DNA of 64,000 bases, taken from positions 310,001 to 374,000 of the forward strand of contig CP136010.1 in NCBI GenBank assembly GCA_030263805.2, in the 5' to 3' direction. The DNA is from Pseudomonas sp. FeN3W (GTDB lineage Bacteria; Pseudomonadota; Gammaproteobacteria; Pseudomonadales; Pseudomonadaceae). Shown one piece after another: positions 38,975 through 47,181 of this stretch; within the stretch, counting starts at the first letter, position 1; every line of letters starts with the position of its first letter. A program made the position numbers and the translations under genes. The notes beneath the pieces are model-generated. The model was not told where the DNA came from. It made no database searches and saw only the letters and a program-made list of their open reading frames with translations.

Positions 38975-40525
38975 TCAGATTAAAAGACGAACCTCGCGGC
39001 GCTCACCGAGCAACTGCCGGTACAGCGCGTCATAGGGTTCGATGGCGTGACGCCAGAAAAAGCCGGCCCCCATCGCTCGGCAGCGCATGGCGGCCAGCAG
39101 CTGCGGATGCTGATGGATCGCCAACGCCCGCTGGACGGCCTGCCGGTAGCTGCTGACATTGGATTCGTTGAACAGGAACCCGGTGATGCCATCATCGATG
39201 GAGTCGGCCAGCCCGCCCGTGCGGCGGGCGACGGGCAGCGAGGCATAGCGCTGGGCATACATCTGGCTGAGGCCGCACGGCTCGTAGCGCGACGGCATCA
39301 GCAGAAAATCGCTGCCGGCGAACAGGCGGCGCGCATCGGTTTCGTTGAAGCCGATATGGGCCGCGACCCGCCCGGGGTACTGAGCCGCGAGCTGGCGAAC
39401 CTGATGCTCGATCTGGTGATCGCCCTGGCCGAGGATCGCCAGCTGGCCGCCGCCTTCGACGATGGCATGGGCGACGTCGAGGGTCAGGTCGACACCCTTC
39501 TGGTGCACCAGGCGCGAAACCACGGCGAACAGCGGTGCATGGCACTGCTCGAGCCCGAACGATTCGCGGATATAGGCGGCATTAGCCTCTTTGCCTGCCC
39601 AGTTGCGTGCGCTGAAACCCTTCACCAGATAGGGATCGCTTTCCGGCTCCCAGCTTTCGTCGATGCCGTTGAGCAGTCCGCTGAGCAGGCCCTGGCGGGC
39701 TTTCATGCTGAGGAAGCCTTCCATGCCGCAACCGAACTCCGGCGTGGTGATTTCCTCGGCGTAGGTAGCGCTCACCGTGGTCACGCGGTTGGCATAGGCG
39801 ATCCCGGCCTTGAGCAGGGAGAGCTTGCCGTAGAACTCCATGCGCTCCGGGTCGCAGGCCTCGCCCGGAATGCCCAGCAGGCGCCGCTGCGACATGTCGA
39901 TGTTGCCCTGGTAGGCGAGGTTGTGAATGGTGAAAACGCTCGGCGTGTTCAGCCCACGCCAGTGCATATAGGCAGGCGCCAGACCGGCTGGCCAGTCGTG
40001 GGCATGCACCAGCTCCGGCGTCCAGCGAATGCAGGCCGTACCGGCGGCGATCTCCGCAGCGGCCAGGCCGAGGCGGGCGAAGCGCACCGGATTGTCCGGC
40101 CAGTCGTTGCCATCGGCATCACCGTACGGCGAGCCTTCGCGCTCGTAGAGCTCCGGGCAGATCAGCACATAGATGATCAGGCCGTCCGGCATGTCCATCC
40201 GGCCGATGCGGCAGCCGGGAATCTCGGCATAGCCACTCAGCGAGCCGACCGTGCGGATGGCGTGACCGCTGTTGATCACCTGCGAATAGCCGGGGATCAG
40301 CACACGCACATCGTGGCGTGCACCCAATGCCCGGGGTAGCGCGGCCGATACGTCGGCTAGCCCGCCAGTCTTGACCAGATCGGTCAGCTCGGAGGTGACG
40401 AACAGAATCTTGCGTTTGTCATCGTGGCTACTGCGAATCTGCAACGCAGGGCGAGTAACCAGGGGTATGGCAGGTTGCGCCTTCGATAGTCCGACAGGCA
40501 GGGCGTTCACAGCGGCAATACTCAT
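38975..40525 (-). CDS. glgA: Glycogen synthase GlgA
   Basis: This 516-aa GT5 enzyme extends alpha-1,4-glucan from a nucleotide-glucose donor. The N-terminal donor-binding motif KTGGLADVSAALPRAL, VHAHDWPAGLAPAYMHW, FTIHNLAYQG and the C-terminal SRYEPCGLSQMYAQRYASLPVARRTGG are all present. An ~40-residue N-terminal extension precedes KRKILFVTSE. The ATG at 40525 is used; the codon before it is TTG, and GGGGAG lies upstream. It is the first gene of the operon glgA–treZ–malQ–treY–DUF2934–glgX. No glgC is in the window, so the source of ADP-glucose is unseen. Confidence 0.94.
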   Translation of the reverse strand: MSIAAVNALPVGLSKAQPAIPLVTRPALQIRSSHDDKRKILFVTSELTDLVKTGGLADVSAALPRALGARHDVRVLIPGYSQVINSGHAIRTVGSLSGYAEIPGCRIGRMDMPDGLIIYVLICPELYEREGSPYGDADGNDWPDNPVRFARLGLAAAEIAAGTACIRWTPELVHAHDWPAGLAPAYMHWRGLNTPSVFTIHNLAYQGNIDMSQRRLLGIPGEACDPERMEFYGKLSLLKAGIAYANRVTTVSATYAEEITTPEFGCGMEGFLSMKARQGLLSGLLNGIDESWEPESDPYLVKGFSARNWAGKEANAAYIRESFGLEQCHAPLFAVVSRLVHQKGVDLTLDVAHAIVEGGGQLAILGQGDHQIEHQVRQLAAQYPGRVAAHIGFNETDARRLFAGSDFLLMPSRYEPCGLSQMYAQRYASLPVARRTGGLADSIDDGITGFLFNESNVSSYRQAVQRALAIHQHPQLLAAMRCRAMGAGFFWRHAIEPYDALYRQLLGERREVRLLI

Positions 40526-40822
40526 CAAGATCTCCCCAGAGCCCCGGCGTTCCAGGTGCCGGCGCCAGCTACGAGCATATTTCTCCTATGCAACGATCTG
40601 ATGACCGTCACATACCATGAACACGACCAGGCTGAAATCTAGTTCGGAGCTGCCGCGAAGGCAGGTGGGGCTTCACTGGCCCTACCAGAAACAAGACCCG
40701 GTGTCGCGGTAGAAGTTCTGGAAAATCCGATCAACTACTACTACCGGAACTCGCAACCAGCCAACTTGCTCCGAATACAGAGTCGTGAAGGCGTTGAACC
40801 TGGAATTGGCGGAGCAAGAAAC

Positions 40823-41329
40823 ATGCAAGAGATCGAACGAGTCGTTGACTTTCTGCAACGCGAGGAGCTCACGCTGACCACCGCGGAGTCCTGCACTTGC
40901 GGTTTGATGGCTTCGCTGATGGGCGATATCCCGGGTTGCGGCCAGGTGCTCGACAGCGGTTTCGTGGTCTATTCGCCCAAGGCGAAGAACCGCCTGCTCA
41001 ACGTGGACTTCGAAACCATCGAGCGATTCGGCCTGACCAGCGAGGAGGTCGCGCGCGCGATGGCCATCGGTGCGCTGAACGCCAGCGTCGCCTCCCTCGC
41101 CGTGTCGAATACCGGCGTTGCGGACGATGACCAGGAGGCTGCAGGCGGTACCCAGTGCTACGCCTATGCACTGATGCGGGGCGAGCGACAGGTGGTCGTG
41201 AGCGAAACGGTGCAGTTCGACGGCGACCGGGTCGCGATCCGCAAGCAGGCCGCGCGCCACGGTCTCATCCAGCTGCCGGTCAAATACGCCGAGTTGCTCA
41301 ACAAGCTGGAGGGACGCGAAGGCGAATAG
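40823..41329 (+). CDS. CinA C-terminal domain protein, PncC-type nicotinamide-nucleotide amidohydrolase
   Basis: A 168-aa protein covering only the CinA C-terminal (PncC) domain: LTLTTAESCTCGLMASLMGDIPG (the family's TAESCTGG with one change), FVVYSPKAKNRLLNVD, VARAMAIGALNASVASLAVSNTGVADDD. PncC deamidates nicotinamide mononucleotide in pyridine-nucleotide recycling. The ATG at 40823 has GGAG upstream and the longer frame does not fit the family. It converges end to end with the mscS gene. Its substitution of Cys for Gly in the SCTGG motif is a small oddity. Confidence 0.85.
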   Translation: MQEIERVVDFLQREELTLTTAESCTCGLMASLMGDIPGCGQVLDSGFVVYSPKAKNRLLNVDFETIERFGLTSEEVARAMAIGALNASVASLAVSNTGVADDDQEAAGGTQCYAYALMRGERQVVVSETVQFDGDRVAIRKQAARHGLIQLPVKYAELLNKLEGREGE

Positions 41330-42382
41330 TCACACCGGCGGCTGGCGCTCCGGTTCGACATGCTCGGGCTGCGAGGTGTCGACGTGCTGCTTGTGGCCGA
41401 CGCTGAGGTCCGCGCGCACTTGCGGCAATGAATGCGGGTATTGGCGCTGAATGAAGCTCAGCAGGCTTTCGCGAATGTGGCAGCGCAGGTCCCAATTGCG
41501 TGACGAATCCGGCGAGCTCACCAGAGCACGCAGCTGGATGGATTTTTCGCTGGTATCGGTGACCTGCAGTACGCAGACCCGGCCATCCCACAGTTCGGGA
41601 ACTTCCTTGCACAAGCGGCGCAACTCCTCGCGCAGCGGCTCCAGTGGCAGCGAATAGTCGGCCCAGAGGAAAACCGTACCGATCAGGCTGGAGCCGCGGC
41701 GAGTCCAGTTTTGAAACGGTTTCTCGATGAAGTGCTGCAACGGCACGATCAGCCGCCGGTCATCCCAGATCCGCACGACTACATAGGTGCCGGTGATTTC
41801 CTCGATGCGTCCCCATTCGTTCTCGACGATGACCACATCGTCCAGGCGGATCGGCTGGGTCATGGCGATCTGCACGCCGGCGATGAGGTTGGCCAGCACG
41901 GGCCGCGCGGCAAAACCCACCGCCAAGCCGGCAAGGCCCGCCGAGGCCAGCAAGCTGGCACCGAACTGGCGAGCACTGGGGAAGGTCATCAGCATGGCCG
42001 CCGCACCGATCAGCAGCACGAAGAAGGTCAGCGTGCGCAGCAGTACGCGCGACTGCGTCTGTATCTGGCGGGCACGCAGGTTGTCGACCACGTCCACCGG
42101 ATTGCGCAGCTGGATGAACTGTTGCAGCCCGCGTAGCGAGCGCATCACCAGCCAGGTCAGGGTGGCGATTATCAGCAGCGAGGTGACGTGCCGCGCAGCG
42201 TCGATGAAATGCAGGTCATTCGGCGCAGACGTCCACACGCCCTGCACCCCGACCAGCGGCAACAACAGCCGGACGGGTTTTTCCAGCTGCTCGGACAGCT
42301 CCCGGGTAAACAGGAAGGTTCGCGCCAGGCGCAGCGTCAGGGCGGTCAACAAGCGGCCGAAGAGGCTCAGGACCAACGCCAC
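41330..42382 (-). CDS. MscS-family mechanosensitive ion channel (start uncertain)
   Basis: A protein of at least 350 aa with membrane helices ~20–30, 70–90 and 115–140. The pore helix and beta domain are ASLLASAGLAGLAVGFAA, then LANLIAGVQIAMTQPIRLDDVVIVENEWGRIEEI, the MscS signature. It would release solutes on hypo-osmotic shock, fitting the neighbouring trehalose genes. The first canonical codon (GTG at 42382) cuts into a membrane helix. The open frame continues upstream to a TAG at about 42573 with no ATG, GTG or TTG, but an ATC codon at 42463 begins IEFPAFLLQWDHYISQPALR, with GGAACG before it. The true start is probably upstream. Confidence 0.85.
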   Translation of the reverse strand: MALVLSLFGRLLTALTLRLARTFLFTRELSEQLEKPVRLLLPLVGVQGVWTSAPNDLHFIDAARHVTSLLIIATLTWLVMRSLRGLQQFIQLRNPVDVVDNLRARQIQTQSRVLLRTLTFFVLLIGAAAMLMTFPSARQFGASLLASAGLAGLAVGFAARPVLANLIAGVQIAMTQPIRLDDVVIVENEWGRIEEITGTYVVVRIWDDRRLIVPLQHFIEKPFQNWTRRGSSLIGTVFLWADYSLPLEPLREELRRLCKEVPELWDGRVCVLQVTDTSEKSIQLRALVSSPDSSRNWDLRCHIRESLLSFIQRQYPHSLPQVRADLSVGHKQHVDTSQPEHVEPERQPPV

Positions 42383-42562
42383 GAACAGCGCCGCGGCTAT
42401 GGTGCGCAGCGCCGGCTGACTGATGTAGTGATCCCACTGCAGGAGAAAGGCTGGAAATTCGATAGCGGGCGTTCCGGTTGGCCAGAGGTCTGGGGCAGAG
42501 ACAGACGGCCGGCGGCGAAAGTTCAGGGCACGCAGCTGACGGGTGCGCCGGACGGGTGGGCG

Positions 42563-42589
42563 GAACTCCTATGGTCGGGATGTTTCACA
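42563..42589 (+). promoter_or_regulatory. Possible AlgU-type promoter upstream of the DUF892 gene
   Basis: GAACTC, a 16-nt spacer, then TCACA. The -35 matches the AlgU consensus at five of six bases but the -10 (TCTGA expected) only partly. It is 59 bp upstream of the DUF892 gene. The intergenic space 42464–42647 has no other clear signal. Confidence 0.25.
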
Positions 42590-42647
42590 AATTCCAAGCG
42601 GGTTGCAGAGCACGACCCGGTTTTCAAGACCAGATTGGAGTTGAACC

Positions 42648-43178
42648 ATGCAAAGTGCACAGACTGGCAATGACGTCCGTACCGAACGCCTGATCGAATG
42701 GCTGCGCGATGCGCACGCGATGGAGGTGCAGGCCGAAACCATGCTGAACAAGCAGGCCAGTCGCATCGAGCATTACCCGGAACTCAAGGCGCGTATCGAA
42801 CAGCACATCACCGAAACCCAGAACCAGGCCAAGCTGATCGAAAGCTGTTTGCAGCGCCACGACAAGTCCTACTCGGGCCTCAAGGACCTGGGCGGCAAGA
42901 TGATGGCGATGGGGCAGGCCATGGGCGGCATGATGGTCAACGACGAGATCGTCAAGGGCGCGCAGATGGGCTACGTGTTCGAGAACCTCGAGATCGCCTC
43001 CTACAAGATCCTCATCGCCGCCGCCGAAGCGGTGGGCGACATGCAGACCAAGGAAGTGTGCGAACGCATCCTGGTAGAGGAGGTGGCCATGGCCGACTGG
43101 CTACGCGACCACCTGGCAGAGCTGACCCAGGCCTATCTCACCCGCACAGCCGAGCCGCACGTCGAGGCCAAGCGCTAA
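42648..43178 (+). CDS. Ferritin-like DUF892 (YciE/YciF) family protein
   Basis: A 176-aa all-helical protein: LIEWLRDAHAMEVQAETMLNKQ, IEQHITETQNQAKLIESCL, then FENLEIASYKILIAAAEAVGD and ILVEEVAMADWLRDHL. The spaced Glu/His residues of the two helix pairs are the ferritin-like metal site pattern. The YciF family is induced in osmotic and general stress and its role is unclear. A methionine-rich stretch (GGKMMAMGQAMGGMM, about 83–98) stands out. The ATG follows TGGAGTTGAACC. It is monocistronic or paired with the next gene, 106 bp on. Confidence 0.88.
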   Translation: MQSAQTGNDVRTERLIEWLRDAHAMEVQAETMLNKQASRIEHYPELKARIEQHITETQNQAKLIESCLQRHDKSYSGLKDLGGKMMAMGQAMGGMMVNDEIVKGAQMGYVFENLEIASYKILIAAAEAVGDMQTKEVCERILVEEVAMADWLRDHLAELTQAYLTRTAEPHVEAKR

Positions 43179-43284
43179 GCGCCTGCGCCGAACGCCCGGC
43201 TGTTGATCGGCCAGGTGCGAATCCCTTCAACTTGGAGCCAAAGCGCGTGACCATCCGCGGCCACGCGCCTGGTGGAAGATGCCC

Positions 43285-43569
43285 ATGAGACAACGCCCAC
43301 TATTGAAGACCCTCACCTTTGCTGTGCTGCATTTCGCGACAGCGTTCATCGTCGTCTACGCCCTTACCGGGAGCATGGTGATCGGCGGGGCGGTCGCGCT
43401 GATCGAACCGCTGTGCAATACCCTGGTTTTCTATCTGCATGAACGCGCCTGGCAACGCTTCGGTCGCCAGAAAGCCATCCACAGCCACGGCTACGGCCAC
43501 GACGTGTTGCTGAAATACCTGACGCGAGGCCAGACCGCCAGCAGTCGGATCGTCCGCACGCCTCGCTGA
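43285..43569 (+). CDS. DUF2061 small membrane protein
   Basis: A 94-aa protein with two membrane segments: KTLTFAVLHFATAFIVVYALTG and VIGGAVALIEPLCNTLVFYLHERAW. This is the DUF2061 pattern. The second ATG (43285) is chosen because GGAAG is at correct spacing to it; the one at 43279 is too close. The C-terminus is basic and cytoplasmic by the positive-inside rule. Function unknown. It converges with the DUF1652 gene. Confidence 0.82.
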   Translation: MRQRPLLKTLTFAVLHFATAFIVVYALTGSMVIGGAVALIEPLCNTLVFYLHERAWQRFGRQKAIHSHGYGHDVLLKYLTRGQTASSRIVRTPR

Positions 43570-43576
43570 GCGGGGC

Positions 43577-43852
43577 TCATTCGACACGACTGAGCTGTTT
43601 GCCTTCGGCGGGTAGCGAGCTGCGCGTAACGCACATTTCAATGCGCAGCTCCTGCGCCAGGCGCACCAGATTGGCTGCATCGCGGCACTGGTCGTAGGAA
43701 ATGCCGAGAACGGTCAGTTCTTCGTCCGGCGGCTCCTGAAAGAGGCGCACGCGGAGCGAGTTGTCGGAATCGTCGCGGCATTCGCATTGGAATGGGCGAA
43801 GGTAGGTGTGCAGGATCGCTTCGATCTTGAACAGCGGAAGACGCGTATTCAT
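43577..43852 (-). CDS. DUF1652 family protein
   Basis: A 91-aa protein with LPLFKIEAILHTYLRPFQCECRDDSDNSLRVRLFQEP and GISYDQCRDAANLVRLAQELRIEM, fitting DUF1652, a small family common in Pseudomonas. The ATG at 43852 is preceded by GGGAGGATTT, a near-ideal ribosome site, so the longer frame is rejected. No motif reveals a function. Confidence 0.8.
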   Translation of the reverse strand: MNTRLPLFKIEAILHTYLRPFQCECRDDSDNSLRVRLFQEPPDEELTVLGISYDQCRDAANLVRLAQELRIEMCVTRSSLPAEGKQLSRVE

Positions 43853-44062
43853 AAATCCTCCCTGTGTAGGAAGGTGACTTGAGCGCAGTAAAGCGACCGC
43901 TGCGCACCCCTGGTTTTTCCCGACGTCATTCAACCGTAGCAGTGCTGGTCAGGTTGTAAATGCGGCGATCTGTCCACCCGGCGGCTTAAGTCCGGCAACG
44001 GCTCTACACGGCAGTTTCCGGTCATCGCCGCTTGTCGGAACCCGTCGGACGGCTGGTTTTGT

Positions 44063-44088
44063 CCCTGCTGAACTTCATACCAGCAGGG
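44063..44088. promoter_or_regulatory. Inverted repeat upstream of a small exported-protein gene
   Basis: CCCTGCTG and CAGCAGGG form a perfect 8-bp inverted repeat with a 10-nt spacer, 41 bp before the start at 44130. A GAACTT sequence starts at the end of the left arm, which could be an AlgU -35, but no good -10 follows. It may be an operator or a transcript hairpin. Confidence 0.35.
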
Positions 44089-44129
44089 GATGACCAAATT
44101 AAGTACGTCGTCCTCAGCGGAGAACCGAG

Positions 44130-44426
44130 ATGAAGAAAACGATGCTCACGGCAATCCTGAGCGCCCTGGTTGCACTACCGGCCATGGCCCAGTTTCCCGC
44201 CGGAACCCCCCGGGACGACACCGGCTCGCGCCCCAGCACCATGGGCAATCCGACGCCGCAGGAGGAAGTCGAAACCCGCCAGGATGATCAGGGGCGCACC
44301 GAGACCGAAGATGGTCGGCTCGTGGTTCCGCAGCCGGGAAGCGAGGATGAATCCACGGACCCGAACCGGCATTCGGCGCCCGGCGGTGTTGACGACAGTT
44401 CCACCGACGCTGGCAAGCTCGAGTAA
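44130..44426 (+). CDS. Small exported hydrophilic protein of unknown function
   Basis: A 98-aa protein with a clear signal peptide (MKKTMLTAILSALVALPAMA, cleavage before QFPAG). The mature chain is very polar and disordered, rich in Asp, Glu, Pro, Thr and Ser. GGAGAACCGAG precedes the ATG. It ends 24 bp before ligD on the same strand. Not recognised. It may be a periplasmic stress-induced small protein. Confidence 0.7.
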   Translation: MKKTMLTAILSALVALPAMAQFPAGTPRDDTGSRPSTMGNPTPQEEVETRQDDQGRTETEDGRLVVPQPGSEDESTDPNRHSAPGGVDDSSTDAGKLE

Positions 44427-44450
44427 TCGCGTCATCGCCGGAGGTCAGCC

Positions 44451-47015
44451 ATGGCGCTCGACGAATACCAGCGCATGCGCGATTTCGCCGCCACGCCCGA
44501 GCCGACGGGTAAGGCACGCGGCAAGTCACGCAAGGTCCAGAGCCTGCAGTACTGCATCCAGAAGCACGACGCGACGCGGTTGCATTACGACTTTCGCCTG
44601 GAGCTGGACGGCACGCTGAAGAGCTGGGCGATCCCCAAGGGTCCCAGTCTGGACCCGAGCGTGCGTCGGTTGGCGGTGCATGTGGAGGATCATCCGCTGG
44701 AGTACGCCACGTTCGAGGGCTCCATTCCGGCCGGGCATTACGGCGCGGGTGACGTGATCGTCTGGGATCGCGGCGTGTGGATACCGCAGGGTGATCCGCA
44801 GGAGGGTTATCACAAAGGCAAGCTCAAGTTCGGCCTCGAGGGCGAAAAGCTCGCCGGCAGCTGGAATCTGGTGCGCACTCGCATGGATGGCAAGAAGGAG
44901 CAGTGGTTCCTGATCAAGTCGCGTGACGAGGCCGCGCGCGAGGAGGACGACTACGACGTCGTCACTGCCGAGCCGAACAGCGTGCTCAGCGACCGTACGC
45001 TGGTCCCGCGCAAACGCGGAGCGGCCAAAGCCCGCGTTGCGGAAGCGCCGGCCAAGCCAGTCAAGGCGCCTGCAAAAAAGCGAGCGTCACGCAAACAGCG
45101 CGACGCGGTGAAGCTGGAGGGCGCCGTCCCGGCCAAATTGCCGGAGAAATTCAAGCCGCAGCTGGCGACGCTGGTGGACGCCGTGCCGAGCGGCGATTGG
45201 CGCTACGAGATCAAGTTCGACGGCTACCGCATACTCGCCCGTATCGAGGCCGGCAAGGTCGCGCTGTTCACCCGCAACGGCCATGACTGGACGGCGAAGA
45301 TGCCACAGCAAGCGGCCGCGCTTGCCGGACTCGGGCTCGAATCAGGCTGGCTCGACGGCGAAGTGGTGGTACCGAACGAGGAGGGCACTCCGGACTTCCA
45401 GGCGTTGCAGAATGCCTTCGAAGCCGGTCGCAGCGGGAGCATTCTTTATTACCTGTTCGACACTCCCTATCTGAACGGCATGGACCTGCGCGAGGTGCCG
45501 CTGGAACAGCGTCGCGCGGCGTTGCGTGAAGTGCTGGAAGGCAGCGATAGCGAATTGCTGCGTTTCTCCGAGGATTTCACCGAGCAGCCGGACAGCATTC
45601 TGGAAAGTGCCTGCCAGATGAAGCTCGAGGGCCTGATCGGCAAGCGAGCGGGTAGCACCTACACCTCCAGGCGCAGCAGCAGCTGGGTGAAGATCAAGTG
45701 CAGCAATCGGCAGGAATTCATCATCGTCGGCTACACCGAGCCCAAGGGCACGCGCACCGGGTTCGGCGCATTGTTGCTGGGGCTGCATGACGACGATGGA
45801 AAGCTGCTTTATGCAGGCAAGGTCGGCACCGGCTTCAATCAGGCCACGCTGAAAACTCTGCACAAGCAGTTGAAGAAGCTGGAAACCGATAGAAGCCCTT
45901 TGGCCAGGGCGGCACCTGCCGCCGATGTACGCGGCGCGCAATGGCTCAAGCCTGAACTGATGTGCGAGGTCGCCTACGCGCAGATGACCCGCCAGGGCGT
46001 GGTCCGCCATTCGGTGTTCCATGGCCTGCGCTCGGACAAGCCCGCCGATGCCATTACCCATGAGCGAGCCAAGCCTGCCGCCCGTAGCAGCACAGCCGCG
46101 AAGCGGCAAACCGACCCTATCGGCAGCGGGCGGATCAAGATCTCCAGTCCCGAGCGGGTCATCGACCCCAGCAGCGGCATCACCAAGATCGAACTGGCCC
46201 GTTTCTACGCGCAGATCGCGCCCTGGGCCTTGCCGCAGCTGCGTGGGCGCCCGCTGGCGCTGGTACGCGCCCCGGAGGGCATCAGCGGTGAGCTGTTCTT
46301 CCAGAAGCACGCCGACAAACTGGCCATCCCGCACATCACCCAGCTCGACCCCGCGCTCGACCCCAAGCACGGTGCGTTACTGGTGATCGACAGCGCCGAA
46401 GCGCTGGTTGGCGCCGCGCAGATGGGCACCATCGAGTTGCACTGCTGGAATGCGGTAGAGCCCGAACTGGAGCACCCGGATCGCTTCGTGCTCGACCTCG
46501 ACCCGGACCCGGCACTGCCCTGGAAAAGCATGCTCGAAGCCACTCAGCTGACCCATACGCTGCTGGACGAGATCGGCCTGGCCTCGTTCCTCAAGACCAG
46601 CGGGGGCAAAGGCATCCACATTGTCGTGCCGCTTGACCCTGTTCACAGCTGGAGCGAAGTGAAGGCATTCAGTCAGGCCATCGCCAAATACCTGGCAAAA
46701 CTGCTGCCGTCACATTTTTCGGCGGTCAGCGGGCCGAAGAACCGGGTCGGGCGCATCTTCATCGACTACCTGCGCAACAGCCGTGGCGCCAGCACCGTTG
46801 CCCCTTATTCGGTGCGTGCCCGTGAGGGCTTGCCGGTTTCCGTGCCCATCCACCGCGACGAACTGGCGGATCTCAAGGGTGCGAACCTCTGGACCGTACG
46901 CAACCTGCTGGAGCGGCTGCAGGAGCTTGGTGACGATGATCCCTGGGCGGGTATGACGCGGACCGGACAGACCATCACCGCACAGATGCGCGAGCGTCTT
47001 GGCATGACAGCTTAA
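44451..47015 (+). CDS. ligD: NHEJ DNA ligase D (phosphoesterase–ligase–polymerase)
   Basis: An 854-aa protein with all three LigD modules in the Pseudomonas order. Residues ~25–190 are the 3'-phosphoesterase (HDATRLHYDFRLELDGTLKSW, AIPKGPSLDPS). Residues ~225–540 are the ATP-dependent ligase with active-site Lys255 in RYEIKFDGYRI, followed by KLEGLIGKRAGSTYTSRRS and WVKIKC. Residues ~565–854 are the polymerase (FVLDLDPDPALPWKSML, KTSGGKGIHIVVPL, VGRIFIDYLRNSRGASTVAPYS). A basic linker near 200–220 separates PE and ligase. It seals double-strand breaks with Ku. It is about 32 kb from ku. Confidence 0.96.
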   Translation: MALDEYQRMRDFAATPEPTGKARGKSRKVQSLQYCIQKHDATRLHYDFRLELDGTLKSWAIPKGPSLDPSVRRLAVHVEDHPLEYATFEGSIPAGHYGAGDVIVWDRGVWIPQGDPQEGYHKGKLKFGLEGEKLAGSWNLVRTRMDGKKEQWFLIKSRDEAAREEDDYDVVTAEPNSVLSDRTLVPRKRGAAKARVAEAPAKPVKAPAKKRASRKQRDAVKLEGAVPAKLPEKFKPQLATLVDAVPSGDWRYEIKFDGYRILARIEAGKVALFTRNGHDWTAKMPQQAAALAGLGLESGWLDGEVVVPNEEGTPDFQALQNAFEAGRSGSILYYLFDTPYLNGMDLREVPLEQRRAALREVLEGSDSELLRFSEDFTEQPDSILESACQMKLEGLIGKRAGSTYTSRRSSSWVKIKCSNRQEFIIVGYTEPKGTRTGFGALLLGLHDDDGKLLYAGKVGTGFNQATLKTLHKQLKKLETDRSPLARAAPAADVRGAQWLKPELMCEVAYAQMTRQGVVRHSVFHGLRSDKPADAITHERAKPAARSSTAAKRQTDPIGSGRIKISSPERVIDPSSGITKIELARFYAQIAPWALPQLRGRPLALVRAPEGISGELFFQKHADKLAIPHITQLDPALDPKHGALLVIDSAEALVGAAQMGTIELHCWNAVEPELEHPDRFVLDLDPDPALPWKSMLEATQLTHTLLDEIGLASFLKTSGGKGIHIVVPLDPVHSWSEVKAFSQAIAKYLAKLLPSHFSAVSGPKNRVGRIFIDYLRNSRGASTVAPYSVRAREGLPVSVPIHRDELADLKGANLWTVRNLLERLQELGDDDPWAGMTRTGQTITAQMRERLGMTA

Positions 47016-47181
47016 GTCGCCGTCCGTCTAAACACTGATTGCTCTACACCGTTAGGGCGATACCCGGGTAGCGTCACCCGACGAACAATCGGCGCATTCA
47101 GGGGAGCGACAACGGTGCGGGAGGCGCCCGACAAGGCCAGCATGATGTCGGTCAACAACAATATTCAAAGGAGTGTCCCGC

